A stretch of DNA of 64,000 nucleotides from Salmonirosea aquatica (GCF_009296315.1 NZ_WHLY01000002.1:5988501-6052500), one strand, 5' to 3'; positions 9,033-18,740 are shown, counted from the stretch's first letter. The notes: generated by a model not told the origin, from the letters alone. A program made the numbers and translations.

Positions 9033-10000
9033 AACTGCATGAGGAACCGGATATTTTCAAAGATGCTGTTTCCCTGACAGCGGAATCTATGAGATTGCCC
9101 GAAATATACGTGGAGAAAGATTACTGGGTCACCCTGGCCCTCCACCGTATCTTCACCAGCCCCCTGGCTGAATTTGTCGTATTCAAGGGCGGCACCGCTT
9201 TGGCCAAGTGCCATGCTTTCATCAAGCGTTTTTCCGAGGATGTCGACCTGGTGGTGGTCAAGGACCCGGCTCTGACCGCCAACCAGTTGAAACAACGCCT
9301 GAAGGCCATCAGCAATGCCGTTGCGGAGGTGCTACCGGAAATTGAAAGAGAAGGGATCACCAACAAGAAGGGGATGATCCGTAAGACCGCCCATTCGTAC
9401 TCGCAGGTTTTTGCGGGCGAATTCGGCCAGGTGAGGGACATGATTATCCTGGAATCGAGCTGGCTCGGCTCACCGGAACCTACGGAAAGAAGCAAAGTCA
9501 GTTCCTTGGTTTATGACATGATGGTGGCGAAGAGGCAGGACGCCTTGGCCGAAGAATACGGTCTGACGCCTTTTGGTGTTTCCATCCTGGCACCAACCCG
9601 AACCCTGTGCGAAAAAATCATGAGCCTGGTCCGGTTTTCCCATACCCCCGAACCGGTCAGCGATTTACGGAACAAAATCCGGCACGTCTACGATTTGCAC
9701 CAACTCCTGCAGCAGCAGGACATGGCCCTTTTCTTCCAGTCAGCGGCGTTTGACCAGATGCTGCACAAGGTCGCCCAGGATGATGAAGTGAGTTTCAGGA
9801 ACAACAAGGAATGGCTTTACCATCATCCGGCACATGCCCTTGTCTTTGCGGATTTGGAAAAAATATGGCCGCAGCTCAGGGCCACGTACAATGGGCGGTT
9901 CAAAAGCCTGGTTTATGGGGACTTGCCGGATGAGCAGCTGATATGGGGAAGCCTATCCAAAATAGGAGAGAGGTTGCAGAAGATTGAATGGAAGGTGTGA
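9029..10000 (+). CDS. AbiEii-type nucleotidyltransferase toxin
   Basis: 323 residues of the AbiEii/DUF1814 nucleotidyltransferase family. Two diagnostic motifs are intact: FKGGTALAK (GGT-type) and RFSEDVDLVV (SEDxD), which bind metal and NTP; the later segment LAPTRTLCEKIMSLVRF and RHVYDLHQLL is also conserved. Family members modify tRNA or other targets and cause growth arrest, giving phage abortive infection or plasmid maintenance. The start overlaps the antitoxin stop. No lesion is visible, so the module appears functional. Confidence 0.85.
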   Translation: MKLHEEPDIFKDAVSLTAESMRLPEIYVEKDYWVTLALHRIFTSPLAEFVVFKGGTALAKCHAFIKRFSEDVDLVVVKDPALTANQLKQRLKAISNAVAEVLPEIEREGITNKKGMIRKTAHSYSQVFAGEFGQVRDMIILESSWLGSPEPTERSKVSSLVYDMMVAKRQDALAEEYGLTPFGVSILAPTRTLCEKIMSLVRFSHTPEPVSDLRNKIRHVYDLHQLLQQQDMALFFQSAAFDQMLHKVAQDDEVSFRNNKEWLYHHPAHALVFADLEKIWPQLRATYNGRFKSLVYGDLPDEQLIWGSLSKIGERLQKIEWKV

Positions 10001-10772
10001 TTGGGCAGCCATCACTACAAAGCTCCCCTCTGTGCTTCTACCAGATCGTAGTGTACCAGCATCACGACCCGCCCCACCGGCATATTAACATATGTATTAA
10101 CTGAATACCGGTTGCCCAAGGGTATGCTCACACCCATTGGTCTCTCCGTACGTGTTTCCCAGGCCTGCGTTTAGTGGGGCCTGGGTTGAAACAGCGGTTC
10201 ATATGCGATTTGAATCCTTTATGATACGGCGCCGAAGCCGCCTGACAAGGGAAGTCCTCGTCCGCAGTCAGGTGATCGTAAGGGGTTTGGATCTACAAGG
10301 TTGCGGTCCTTGCCCGCTGGGTGGGATTTTACGCCGAGGGGCCCAAACCCCGGAGGTCGTACGGATTGCTCGGAACGCCTTGGTGTTCATCGAGGTGAGG
10401 CTTCCGGTGATGGGAGAGATTAATGGAAAAGTTGGACCCGCAGGGGACGGGAACCCACTCTGTTTCCAAAAGATAAGCCCGTGTGGAAGAATGGTGTCGA
10501 CTCGCGCTGACGCCACTCTACCGCATTAAGGCTGTTCTTTTCAGCACTTATCCGGTCATCAACCACGATCCGGGATGACTGGTGGTTTTCTTTATTTTGG
10601 CTTGTGCGTCTCGGTTCATCTAGTATATAAAAAGGCAATCCTACGCGGTGGCTCTGCTCTTTCCCCACCCCATCGATCGACGCTCAGACCTGTTCTATCT
10701 AGGTCAGTGCCAAATTGAACGATTAGGAATAGTGCTTTTCAACGAACCCACCGTCCTATCTATACACCATAG
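10001..10772. other. Long gene-free stretch before the MITE
   Basis: No convincing gene. Open frames on both strands at 10137-10529 overlap and lack motifs. Parts are GC-rich with several short complementary segments, including AACCAC and GTGGTT around 10560-10590 followed by TTCTTT, a possible weak terminator. It may be decayed mobile DNA. Confidence 0.3.
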
Positions 10773-10893
10773 GAGCGTATCAAAAAGTGTGGGGCAACTG
10801 ATGCAAGCTATCAATGGCATCCGGGTTTTCGCCAAGTTGCGGAGCAGCTTATCCAGACAGCCGCTTAACTGCCCCACACTTTTTGATGCTCTC
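10773..10893. mobile_element. 121-bp MITE related to the ISKra4-type element
   Basis: The ends are 20-bp inverted repeats: GAGCGTATCAAAAAGTGTGG on the left and GAGAGCATCAAAAAGTGTGG on the right (reverse strand), extending as GGCA on both sides. The interior is about 75 bp and non-coding. The same terminal sequence bounds the ISKra4-type element at 38121-40511, so this looks like a non-autonomous derivative mobilised by that transposase. Its right end abuts a truncated recombinase gene at 10895. No target duplication is evident. Confidence 0.75.
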
Positions 10894-10894
10894 C

Positions 10895-11293
10895 ACAGTA
10901 GTCGTATCGAGATTCTTCCGATTAGGTAGGAGCAGGGATCATCTTATCAACTTGGTCGGAGATTTTGCCAAAAAGGGGATTATCTTCAAGGCGCTGGATT
11001 TAGGCATTGATTTTTCTACTCCGGCAGGGAAGATGGTGATCGGGATTTTTGCATCTCTCGCAGAATACGACAGAGAAATGATTCTCGAGAAAACAAAAGC
11101 TGGACAACTATTGGCAAAAGCTAAGGGAAAGCATATTGGCAGACCGGGTGGGGTAAATGAGGGAAACTTCTTAAAGGTGAAGCGCGGATTCGAAAAGGGA
11201 CTTTCTGTCTCAGAGATTGTGAGTCTGACAGGTATTAGTATTTCCAGCGTGAAGCGGTATAGAAAACAATTGAATAATAGCATTCTTCGCTGA
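10895..11293 (+). pseudogene. Serine recombinase (resolvase/invertase), N-terminally truncated
   Basis: Begins exactly where the MITE ends with TVVVSRFFRLGRSRDHLINL, corresponding to about residue 60 of a normal resolvase. The visible part has the end of the catalytic domain and helix E (FASLAEYDREMILEKTKAG), the GRPGG linker, and a C-terminal helix-turn-helix (LSVSEIVSLTGISISSVKRY). The first third, with the catalytic serine, is missing, so it cannot recombine DNA. The junction suggests that insertion or imprecise excision of the MITE deleted the 5' part. Confidence 0.8.
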
Positions 11294-11420
11294 AAGGCCG
11301 TCTTCACGCTTACGTTCATAATAACGATTGCTCTGTTTTTATGGCTTTTACATCACATTACTTCGGCAGAAATTGCTTGATTAATACAGTGTTGCAGCTG
11401 AATTCACAACCCTTACAATT

Positions 11421-12146
11421 ATGATTTTTATCGCCTTTATCTTATCGCTGGTTTTTGGCTCAATTGGTTTTGTGGTGACCAAAAATAATGCGCGGTACAT
11501 TCTGTCCGGGTACAATACAATGTCGGAACAAGACCGGCAACAGTTTGACATTACTTCTTACCTGGCCTACTTCAAAAAGTTTCATCTGATTTTGGCGGGG
11601 GCGCTGCTGGGCGGTGTTTTGTTGCTCAGCTTAATCAACAATAATTGGGCAAGCATATTCATGATAGAATTCCCGCTTTGTGCCTATCTGTACTTTCTGA
11701 TCAGCACGAGTGCGCATTATCATACTACCACTAAGCAAAAGCAAGGTACTTACATCGCTGGAGGGGTGCTTTCGATAATTATTCTGGTTTTAATGTTTGA
11801 AAGCTTTACGGATTACAAAAGCAGTGAACTCGTACTTGGACCAGACATGCTGGAAATCCGGGGTTCTTTCGGCGTAACCTTAAATAAGGCCGAAGTAATT
11901 GGGTACGAACTAGTGGACAAGCTTCCTGAAATCGCCTATAAAACAGGTGGTTTTGCTGCGGGTGACTATGCAAAAGGAAAATTCAAGACCAAAAACGGAA
12001 AGTTCATTTGGTTGTATGTAAATAAAAATGTAAGTCCCTATTTACTAATCAAAAGTTCAAAAGGTGAAATTTACTACAATCACGATAAAACCAGACCGAG
12101 CACATTCCGTGAGCAACTAAGGAACTGGCTTGGCGCAACACGATAA
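11421..12146 (+). CDS. DUF3784-type membrane protein with PH-like C-terminal domain
   Basis: 241 residues. The N-terminal half matches the DUF3784 pattern (helix, then ILSGYNTMSEQDRQQFD, then a helix pair) with about four membrane segments. The C-terminal soluble part from residue ~130 is beta-rich, like small bacterial PH domains (MLEIRGSFGVTLNKAEVIGY). Location is the inner membrane; function unknown. It has its own short upstream region and is followed by about 290 bp without a gene. Confidence 0.65.
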   Translation: MIFIAFILSLVFGSIGFVVTKNNARYILSGYNTMSEQDRQQFDITSYLAYFKKFHLILAGALLGGVLLLSLINNNWASIFMIEFPLCAYLYFLISTSAHYHTTTKQKQGTYIAGGVLSIIILVLMFESFTDYKSSELVLGPDMLEIRGSFGVTLNKAEVIGYELVDKLPEIAYKTGGFAAGDYAKGKFKTKNGKFIWLYVNKNVSPYLLIKSSKGEIYYNHDKTRPSTFREQLRNWLGATR

Positions 12147-12435
12147 AAGTTTTGCCATGCCGCAACTTGACTTCGCTGCCCGGACCGACTGTTATGGAAC
12201 TTTGAGCAACTCGCCACTTCTGACTCTTCATAGAAATGTCCATTATTTGATGGCGCAAACTGGCTCATCGCTGTATGGACAGTAATGCAATCTTGTAACA
12301 TTCGGTTATCAGAAGACGTAGCTCTTACCACAACGGCTTGTTGAAACTTGGACTCTACAACAAAATAAAGTTGGCCCTCACAACAAAGCCTTCTTCTACC
12401 GCAGTGTCGAAATTTGCCTAAAAAACGAATAAGAC

Positions 12436-13347
12436 ATGTGGACAAGAGACAACATCCCCGACCTTACTGGCAAAATTGCCGTTGTAACCGGTGCCAATAC
12501 AGGCATTGGCTACGAGACCGCCAAGGCATTGTATGAAAAAGGGGCCGATGTAACAATCGCTGCGAGAAATGAACGGAAGGCCGCAGCAGCGGCACAAAAA
12601 ATCAGGCAGGAGTCCGGCGACGGCGGCAGGCTGGACATAGCCATACTTGATCTTGCCAGCCTGGACCAGATCGAAACATTTGCAGAGCAATTCAAAGCTA
12701 CTTACAAGCAACTGGACATCCTTGTCAACAATGCAGGTGTGATGATCCCTCCACCATCTTTAACCGATGACGGCTTTGAAATGCAGTTTGGGGTCAACTT
12801 CATAGGACATTTTGCACTTACCGCGCATTTGCTGCCGCTATTGCTGGCGGCCCCTGCGGGAAGGGTCGTTACGCTGACCAGCGGGGCTGCGACACTGGTG
12901 ACAGGAATTGATTTTGACAATCTGAGGCTGGAAAAGCCTTATGATGAATGGCGGGAGTACGCCACCAGCAAACTAGCGGACATCATTTTTACTTACGAGC
13001 TGGACAGGAGGCTTAAAGCAGCCGATTGCCCGATTTTGTCCCTCGCAGCGCACCCCGGAGTGGCCCGCACTGACCTGCAAAGACACATCCCGGGTGAAAT
13101 TTTGACTGGCCTTTTCAACCACTACAAGACCGTCATGGAGCCCTGGCAAGGCGCATTGCCCAGCCTGTTTGCGGCAACCGCCCCCGCGGTAATGGGCGGG
13201 GAATTTTACGGCCCTGATGGCGAGCAAGAATACGCAAGATATCCTGTATTGTCCAAGCATTCGACACCCGCGATGAAAAATCCTGAACTGGCAACGCAGC
13301 TTTGGGAATATGCACAGTCGGCGACCGGGCTCAAATTTCAATTTTAA
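12436..13347 (+). CDS. Classical SDR-family oxidoreductase
   Basis: 303 residues. The N-terminal Rossmann motif VTGANTGIGYETAKAL, NNAGVM, and the active-site YATSK are present in the expected order and spacing, so it should reduce or oxidise a carbonyl/alcohol with NAD(P). The sequence resembles retinol dehydrogenase/WW-oxidoreductase-like SDRs, but the substrate is not predictable. It is the first gene of an operon: the next gene starts 12 bp after its stop, and an AraC regulator follows with an overlap. Confidence 0.85.
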   Translation: MWTRDNIPDLTGKIAVVTGANTGIGYETAKALYEKGADVTIAARNERKAAAAAQKIRQESGDGGRLDIAILDLASLDQIETFAEQFKATYKQLDILVNNAGVMIPPPSLTDDGFEMQFGVNFIGHFALTAHLLPLLLAAPAGRVVTLTSGAATLVTGIDFDNLRLEKPYDEWREYATSKLADIIFTYELDRRLKAADCPILSLAAHPGVARTDLQRHIPGEILTGLFNHYKTVMEPWQGALPSLFAATAPAVMGGEFYGPDGEQEYARYPVLSKHSTPAMKNPELATQLWEYAQSATGLKFQF

Positions 13348-13359
13348 ACAATCACAATC

Positions 13360-14316
13360 ATGAATAGCAAAGTATTAGTTACGGGCGGCACCGGATTTGT
13401 CGCCATTCACACGATTCTGCAATTGCTGCAACAAGGTTACCAAGTCAGGACAACGCTGCGCACCCTGTCGAAAAAGGACAAAGTAATCCACGCCTTGCGA
13501 ACTGCCGGGATTACTGAATTTGATCAGCTGTCGTTCCACCAGGCCGAATTGACGGCCGACGATGGCTGGGGTGACGCTGTCAAAGACTGCGAATATGTAT
13601 TGCACATCGCTTCGCCCTTTCCCGCCAAGGACCCCGAGGATGAGAATGAACTGATTATTCCCGCCAGGGAGGGCGCTTTGCATGTATTAAGGGCTGCCCG
13701 CGACTCAGATGTCAAAAGGGTGATGCTTACCTCGTCTTTTGCAGCGATCGGCTATGGGAGAGGCCTGCAAAACCATGTCTTTACCGAGGAGGACTGGAGC
13801 GATGAACAGGCGCCACTTGCCGCATACATCAAATCAAAAACACTGGCAGAAAAAGCAGCCTGGCAGTTTATTGAAAACGAGGGAGGTGCTATGGAACTCA
13901 CGGTGATAAATCCAGTAGGCATATTCGGGCCGACAATTGGCGGTATTTCGTCGGCTTCACTGGACACAATCGTTAAAGGGATCATTGGCGGAGTGGTGAC
14001 AGAAAGCCCTGATTTTACCTTCGGGGTCGTCGATGTTCGCGACGTGGCCGATATCCATGTCAAGGCAATGCTACACCCGTCAGCAAGTGGGCAACGTTTT
14101 TTGGCGACATCTGAGGGTGTGATGAGTTTTTACGATGTGGCGCAGCTCATCAAAGCAGAGCGGCCGCATTTGGCAGTCAACATTTCGGATATGACCCCTA
14201 CGGACAAAAAATATTATATAAAATTATCCAATCAGAAAGCATTTCAAATGCTTAACTGGAAGCCGGTAGACAAACAGACTGCGCTTTTGGCCAGTATCGA
14301 TAGTCTTTTCAAATGA
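13360..14316 (+). CDS. Extended-SDR aldehyde/dihydroflavonol reductase-like protein
   Basis: 318 residues with the extended-SDR fold: VTGGTGFVAIHTILQLL nucleotide-binding motif, LHIASPFP, the catalytic YIKSK, and NPVGIFGP. These features match the dihydroflavonol-4-reductase/aldehyde reductase group, NADPH-dependent enzymes acting on aldehydes or ketones. It lies between an SDR and an AraC regulator; its stop codon overlaps the regulator start (ATGA), so all three are probably co-transcribed and work on the same substrate. Confidence 0.85.
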   Translation: MNSKVLVTGGTGFVAIHTILQLLQQGYQVRTTLRTLSKKDKVIHALRTAGITEFDQLSFHQAELTADDGWGDAVKDCEYVLHIASPFPAKDPEDENELIIPAREGALHVLRAARDSDVKRVMLTSSFAAIGYGRGLQNHVFTEEDWSDEQAPLAAYIKSKTLAEKAAWQFIENEGGAMELTVINPVGIFGPTIGGISSASLDTIVKGIIGGVVTESPDFTFGVVDVRDVADIHVKAMLHPSASGQRFLATSEGVMSFYDVAQLIKAERPHLAVNISDMTPTDKKYYIKLSNQKAFQMLNWKPVDKQTALLASIDSLFK

Positions 14317-15137
14317 TTACCTTTGGGTTAAAACAGCAGCCATTAAATTTGAAAGTCAACAACATACAATCCTGCCATCTGGGCCCGGAAATATCGCCGG
14401 AGCAATTCATTTCTGAACATTTTTTTCTCTACCTGCTGACGGGTTCAATGAAGGTGTTCGATGGTAACAAGCATTATCAGATGGTACCTGGCGATTACTG
14501 TATCGCCAGGAAAAACCATCTGGTCCGCTATACGAAGTACAAAGACAATGGCGCTTTTGAAAAAATTATCATCACCCTGGACGAGCCATTTCTAAGAACG
14601 TTCCTGGACCGTCACCCCTTTGACGTAAACGCTTTTGACAAAAGCGACTCATTCCTGTTTATCAAGGAAAGTAGGCTGATCAAGAATTACATCCATTCAC
14701 TGGAACCCTACTATACGGGAGATCTGGTGTTAGACGAAAATTTCGCCGACATCAAGCGTGAGGAGCTGCTGATGATTATCTTAAAATCTGACCCTGGCCT
14801 GGCTGGTGTTTTCTTCAATTTCGGTGCACCAGCCAAGATCGACCTGCAAGCCTACATGAACCGGAATTTTCGCTTTAACATCAGTCTGGAACGCTTTGCT
14901 TTTCTGACGGGCCGAAGCTTGTCATCTTTTAAGCGGGATTTTCAGAATGCTTTCGGCAGCAACCCGGGAAGCTGGTTAAAAAAGAAGCGGCTGGAGGAAG
15001 CTTATTTTCAGATCAGCCAGCAAGGACAAAAGCCAAGCGATGTTTACCTCGAAGTCGGCTTCGAAGATTTGTCGCATTTCTCTTTTGTTTTCAAAAAGGA
15101 ATTCGGCCGGTCTCCGTCGGAAGTGTTGCAGCAATAA
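14313..15137 (+). CDS. AraC-family transcriptional regulator
   Basis: 274 residues with an N-terminal cupin-like sensor domain (MVPGDYCIARKNHLVRY) and a C-terminal AraC DNA-binding domain with two helix-turn-helix units (RFAFLTGRSLSSFKRDFQNA and VYLEVGFEDLSHFSFVFKKEFG). It is translationally coupled to the upstream reductase gene, which suggests that it regulates the two-oxidoreductase operon, probably in response to a small molecule bound by the cupin domain. Confidence 0.85.
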   Translation: MITFGLKQQPLNLKVNNIQSCHLGPEISPEQFISEHFFLYLLTGSMKVFDGNKHYQMVPGDYCIARKNHLVRYTKYKDNGAFEKIIITLDEPFLRTFLDRHPFDVNAFDKSDSFLFIKESRLIKNYIHSLEPYYTGDLVLDENFADIKREELLMIILKSDPGLAGVFFNFGAPAKIDLQAYMNRNFRFNISLERFAFLTGRSLSSFKRDFQNAFGSNPGSWLKKKRLEEAYFQISQQGQKPSDVYLEVGFEDLSHFSFVFKKEFGRSPSEVLQQ

Positions 15138-15178
15138 TGCAAGCAGGGACAAATAGGCTCTCATCCTGCCACTAACCA

Positions 15179-15529
15179 TTAATTCATGATTATCTCCCTG
15201 TGGTTCGAACCCCAATTTTTGAGAGCGCTGAGCACACTTGCGAGTGAATGGCAATACTCGGTTAGTTTGTATTCTACCTTCGGCGGAAAAGCCTCATGCA
15301 CGGTGCGGATTACCAATTTGTTCGTTTCAAGGTCTTTTAATTCTTTCGAGAGCATTTCATCGCTGATCCCAGCCAACTCCCTGGATATTTGTCCAAAACG
15401 CTTCGGACGGTCCGATAAAATAATCAGGATCGGCAATTTCCAGTTGCCACCGAGCACTTCCAGGGCATCTCTGACCGGAAGAAGTGCGGCACTACATTCT
15501 TGTTGAAGTGTTGGGTCGGGTGTCGTCAT
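15179..15529 (-). CDS. HxlR-family winged-helix regulator
   Basis: 116 residues with the HxlR pattern: an N-terminal cysteine (QQEC), VLGGNWKLPILIILS, then FGQISRELAGISDEMLSKEL and a wing with YKLTEYCHSL. The conserved cysteine is the residue that senses disulfide or electrophile stress in YodB/HypR-type members. It is divergent from the oxidoreductase pseudogene at 15646, with about 115 bp between, the usual layout for an HxlR regulator and the reductase gene it controls. Confidence 0.85.
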   Translation of the reverse strand: MTTPDPTLQQECSAALLPVRDALEVLGGNWKLPILIILSDRPKRFGQISRELAGISDEMLSKELKDLETNKLVIRTVHEAFPPKVEYKLTEYCHSLASVLSALKNWGSNHREIIMN

Positions 15530-15645
15530 TTTGGTATTTCCGATTATGATCTACTTTCTGGCGAGTTAGTGCTTTCCTCAACGAAAGCTTCTCTAAGCAG
15601 CCGTCAAATGTGGGTAGGTTTGCAGCGTATCAAATTTTTAAGTTC

Positions 15646-16278
15646 ATGAACATTACCATATTTGGTTCGACGGGTAAAACCGGCAGGATCGCGACCATTA
15701 AAGCCCTGGAAAAAGGCTTCCAGGTTACCGCCTACGCAAGGGACATCTCAAAGCTGGGTATAGTCCACGATCGATTATAAGTTGTCGAAGGAGACCTGCG
15801 CAATGAATTGGCAATTGAAACGGCAGTTCAGGGGGCAGGTGCCGTTCTTAGTTTTCTTGGACCAAAGGGTAAGGTATCAGATACCACACTGAGCGATGGC
15901 GTCCTGCGCATTGTACAGGCGATGGAGAAACACCACGTGAACAGGCTTGTCGCTTTGGGCACACGAAACATTGAAGTCGCGGAAGATGGGCCGGACCTTA
16001 GATTCTTTATCATGGTTACATTGTTGAAGCTGCTTGCAAAAGGTACTTATCAAGAAGTAATCAATATGGGGAAACACATACAGCATTCGAAGTTGGACTG
16101 GACCATTGTTCGGGTACCCTGGCTGACGGACGCGCCTGCTACCGGCAAGCTCCATGTGGGTTACTTCGGCCAAAAACAAAGCTTGAAACATAGCCGGGAG
16201 GATATGGCGGACTTCTTTTCAGATCAGATCAACGATCAAGCCTATATAAAAAAGGCACCTGCATTGAGTAATGCTTAA
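15646..16278 (+). pseudogene. NmrA-like NAD(P)H-binding protein with an internal TAA
   Basis: From the ATG at 15646 the frame reads MNITIFGSTGKTGRIATIKA, a typical GxxGxxG Rossmann start, continues to HDRL, meets TAA at 15778-15780, and resumes in the same frame with VVEGDLRNELAIETAVQG to the end at 16278. An AAA to TAA change would explain it. The complete product would be about 210 residues, an atypical SDR of the NmrA/flavin-reductase-like type. Translation could restart internally at 15808 (TTG), but that product would lack the cofactor-binding loop. Divergent HxlR gene upstream. Confidence 0.8.
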
Positions 16279-16316
16279 CGCAAGGTTGTAAAGAAAAGCA
16301 GCCGGCGACAGACAAC

Positions 16317-16937
16317 TCAAACCAATTTCCTGATAAACTCTTCATATTGCAAAGGCATATCCCGCCAGCGGAAGTAATCGGTGAAACCAAAGATGATTAC
16401 GAATGAAGTGATGACCCCAATGATTGCAATTGCGACAGCCATTTTTGTCGACCGCGTTTTCAGGTAGTGAATGGCTGCAACGTGAAGGCTGATCGAGGCG
16501 ACAGCCAGGAAGTAATAAGGAATAAAAATAAGGGTAGCGGGCTGGTAGTTAAGCCCGGCGGCGGCATAGTAGAAGTTAGTGTCCTGGCTTTCTACATACC
16601 TGCCCGACAGCACCGCGCCTACATGCGCCAGCAGAAAAAAGGAAAGATAAAGCCCAGAATATTCCTGGATCTTTTCAGCAGGAATTTTTGCGTCTCTCTT
16701 GTAAACCAGTCTGATGCCTGTGCCGATTTGAAAAAAGACTACCAGCAATAACAAAGTTTCTACTACCGGATGCCGGTATACGAGCCTGAATTTTTCCATG
16801 ATCTGGATGTGCTGTTCGGGCCCGTTCAGTGCGAAAAGATGGTTTAGCAAGTGGAATGCGATAAAAACAGATAGTGTAATGCCTGAAATGTAATGCAGCG
16901 ATCGAATCACTGCCCTTTTATCGTGAGGGATGTCCAT
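16317..16937 (-). CDS. Five-helix membrane protein resembling succinate dehydrogenase cytochrome b
   Basis: 206 residues with about five membrane helices. Histidines within helices (SLHYISG, FHLLNHLF, LAHVGAVL, SLHVAAIHY) occur at positions expected for heme ligands of the fumarate reductase/succinate dehydrogenase C subunit superfamily. No flavoprotein or iron-sulfur subunit gene is nearby, so a role as an independent membrane cytochrome is more likely; heme binding is inferred. It starts about 80 bp after the SDR gene at 17018 and may be the last gene of that minus-strand operon. Confidence 0.5.
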   Translation of the reverse strand: MDIPHDKRAVIRSLHYISGITLSVFIAFHLLNHLFALNGPEQHIQIMEKFRLVYRHPVVETLLLLVVFFQIGTGIRLVYKRDAKIPAEKIQEYSGLYLSFFLLAHVGAVLSGRYVESQDTNFYYAAAGLNYQPATLIFIPYYFLAVASISLHVAAIHYLKTRSTKMAVAIAIIGVITSFVIIFGFTDYFRWRDMPLQYEEFIRKLV

Positions 16938-17017
16938 GATGGTACGGTAGTAGAAGTTAGGTATAGGTTCCGATAGTTTGAAGCTACCGGAACCACTGCT
17001 GAATGAGTGTGGAGCAA

Positions 17018-17773
17018 TCAGGCTTTCGTCGCAATCGAAGCAATAAAGTCCTTAAAGCGCGTTTCACCCAAATATGCATTTCCTTCCGGGACCAATGTCG
17101 AGGGCGAAACTGCGAGCCCGAAGTATTCATTGTTGTAATTAGCGATCACAGATTTACCTGCATCCGTTGCTTTGACATACTGCTCGACAAATTCACTCAT
17201 CGGTCCACGGACAGGGCCAGCAATTTCGACAATTCCGTTCGCTGGCTCTGATATCGCAAACCGCGCTATGAACAATGCCACTTCTTCGGCCGCAATGGGC
17301 TGGAAATCGATCTTAGAAACTTGAACTTCGTTGCCTTGTGTCCCTCCTGCGGCGATCGTCGGCACAAACTCCTGGAACTGGGTGCTGCGGACTATCGTAT
17401 AAGGTATACCGGAGTTTTTTACAAGATCTTCCTGAATCTTTTTCGCCCGCATATAACCCATGCCTTCCATCAGGTGTGTACCTACAATGGAAAGGACTAC
17501 ATGGTGTTTGATACCTACGTTTAATTCCGCAGACAAAATATTGCGGCCTACTGTTTGAAAAAACTGAATGGCCGGATCTTCATCGAATGAAGGTGAATTG
17601 GAAAGATCAACGACTACATCCGCATTTTCCAATGCATCCGAAAGCCCGTCGCCGGTGAGTGCATTGATGCCCGTTGAAGGTGAACCGGCTATAACGGTAT
17701 GGCCAAGCTGGCGAAGTTTTTTGGTAACATTGGAGCCGATCAGGCCTGTACCGCCTATAATTACTATTTTCAT
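17018..17773 (-). CDS. NmrA-like NAD(P)H-binding oxidoreductase (copy 2 of a tandem pair)
   Basis: 251 residues beginning MKIVIIGGTGLIGSNV, the GGTGLIG cofactor-binding motif of atypical SDRs. Motifs such as VVVDLSNSPS, HHVVLSIVGT and IVRSTQFQEF match LysR-adjacent SDR/NmrA-like proteins. It is collinear over its length with the neighbouring protein at 17816-18556 and clearly arose by tandem duplication. The gap between them is only 42 bp, so they share the sigma-54-type promoter at 18603. Likely an NAD(P)H-dependent reductase; substrate unknown. Confidence 0.8.
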   Translation of the reverse strand: MKIVIIGGTGLIGSNVTKKLRQLGHTVIAGSPSTGINALTGDGLSDALENADVVVDLSNSPSFDEDPAIQFFQTVGRNILSAELNVGIKHHVVLSIVGTHLMEGMGYMRAKKIQEDLVKNSGIPYTIVRSTQFQEFVPTIAAGGTQGNEVQVSKIDFQPIAAEEVALFIARFAISEPANGIVEIAGPVRGPMSEFVEQYVKATDAGKSVIANYNNEYFGLAVSPSTLVPEGNAYLGETRFKDFIASIATKA

Positions 17774-17815
17774 AATTTTTGGTTTTGTGAAATGGTTAAA
17801 AAAATAATCGCCCGA

Positions 17816-18556
17816 TTAGCCATTCACCCAGTCATCGAACCGGATCGCGCCAGGGTAAAATTCGCCCTCTGGCACCAGCATGTTTTTAGGGATTTCGAGG
17901 AACATATACTTATTATCATCGTTGGCTTTCAAGGGATTTTCATTGCCTTTGACAGACAAATACCGGCTTACAAACTTGGGCATAGGCGCGCGGTCAGGGC
18001 CTGCGATCTCGACCGTTGTATTTTTGGGAGCTTCCAATGCGAGGCGGGTCACTAATACGGCCACGTCTTCCGCCGCAATCGGCTGGTAATCCACGTTAGA
18101 TACGTGGATGGCTTCGTCATCGGATTGCACCGCGATAATGGTTGTGATATGCTCGTGGAACTGCGTGGCGCGGATGATCGTGAACGGGATGCCGGACTCT
18201 TTAATGATATCCTCCTGCTCCTTTTTGGCGCGCAGGTAGCCAATGTACTGGGCGCGGTCTATTCCTACGATGGAGAGAATTAGGTGATGTTTCACGCCTG
18301 CCGCTTTTTCCGCCGAAGCCAGGTTCTTGCCTGCCGCGCGGAAAAAATTGATCGCAGTCTCTTCTTCGGGAGAAGCGGAATTGGAAAGGTCAACGACTAC
18401 CTCTGCATTCTCCATGGCGTCCGCAAGGCCTTCGCCAGTCACTGCATTGATACCCGTTGATGGAGAAGCGACTATAACCTCATGCCTCAGCAGCCGAAGT
18501 TTTTCACTCACATTCGATCCGATCAACCCCGTACCGCCAATAATTACAATTTTCAT
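17816..18556 (-). CDS. NmrA-like NAD(P)H-binding oxidoreductase (copy 1 of a tandem pair)
   Basis: 246 residues, starting MKIVIIGGTGLIGSNVSEKL and sharing with its downstream neighbour the motifs STGINAVTGEGLADAMENA, VDLSNSAS, HHLILSIVGID, YLRAKKEQED and IIRATQFHEH. It is the first gene after a good -24/-12 promoter and lies 184 bp downstream of nothing else on its strand; a sigma-54 activator gene is adjacent upstream. The pair probably acts in a stress or detoxification response that this activator controls. Confidence 0.8.
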   Translation of the reverse strand: MKIVIIGGTGLIGSNVSEKLRLLRHEVIVASPSTGINAVTGEGLADAMENAEVVVDLSNSASPEEETAINFFRAAGKNLASAEKAAGVKHHLILSIVGIDRAQYIGYLRAKKEQEDIIKESGIPFTIIRATQFHEHITTIIAVQSDDEAIHVSNVDYQPIAAEDVAVLVTRLALEAPKNTTVEIAGPDRAPMPKFVSRYLSVKGNENPLKANDDNKYMFLEIPKNMLVPEGEFYPGAIRFDDWVNG

Positions 18557-18602
18557 GATTCTGAAATATTTAAGTTTAAAATCGTGTAGATGATTCTAAG
18601 CT

Positions 18603-18618
18603 TGCCATTTCAATGCCA
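18603..18618 (-). promoter_or_regulatory. Sigma-54 (-24/-12) promoter of the tandem SDR operon
   Basis: On the minus strand TGGCAT-TGAAA-TGGCA matches the consensus TGGCAC-N5-TTGCA with the obligatory GG and GC exactly 12 bp apart. It lies about 47 bp upstream of the ATG at 18556 and next to a gene for a sigma-54 activator. Confidence 0.65.
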
Positions 18619-18740
18619 AATAGCTAACTGATTGAATGTTAGTTGTTTGAATAAAAATAGATCATTTCATTTTCACTTTATTTAGTGAAAACATGAAAGG
18701 CACCATTTTATTTGATGAGTATGAATGCCGTGAAGCCGGG

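Noticed and set aside
10200-10560. Group II intron or structured RNA
   Set aside because: No domain V sequence and no intron-encoded reverse transcriptase; only scattered short complementarities.
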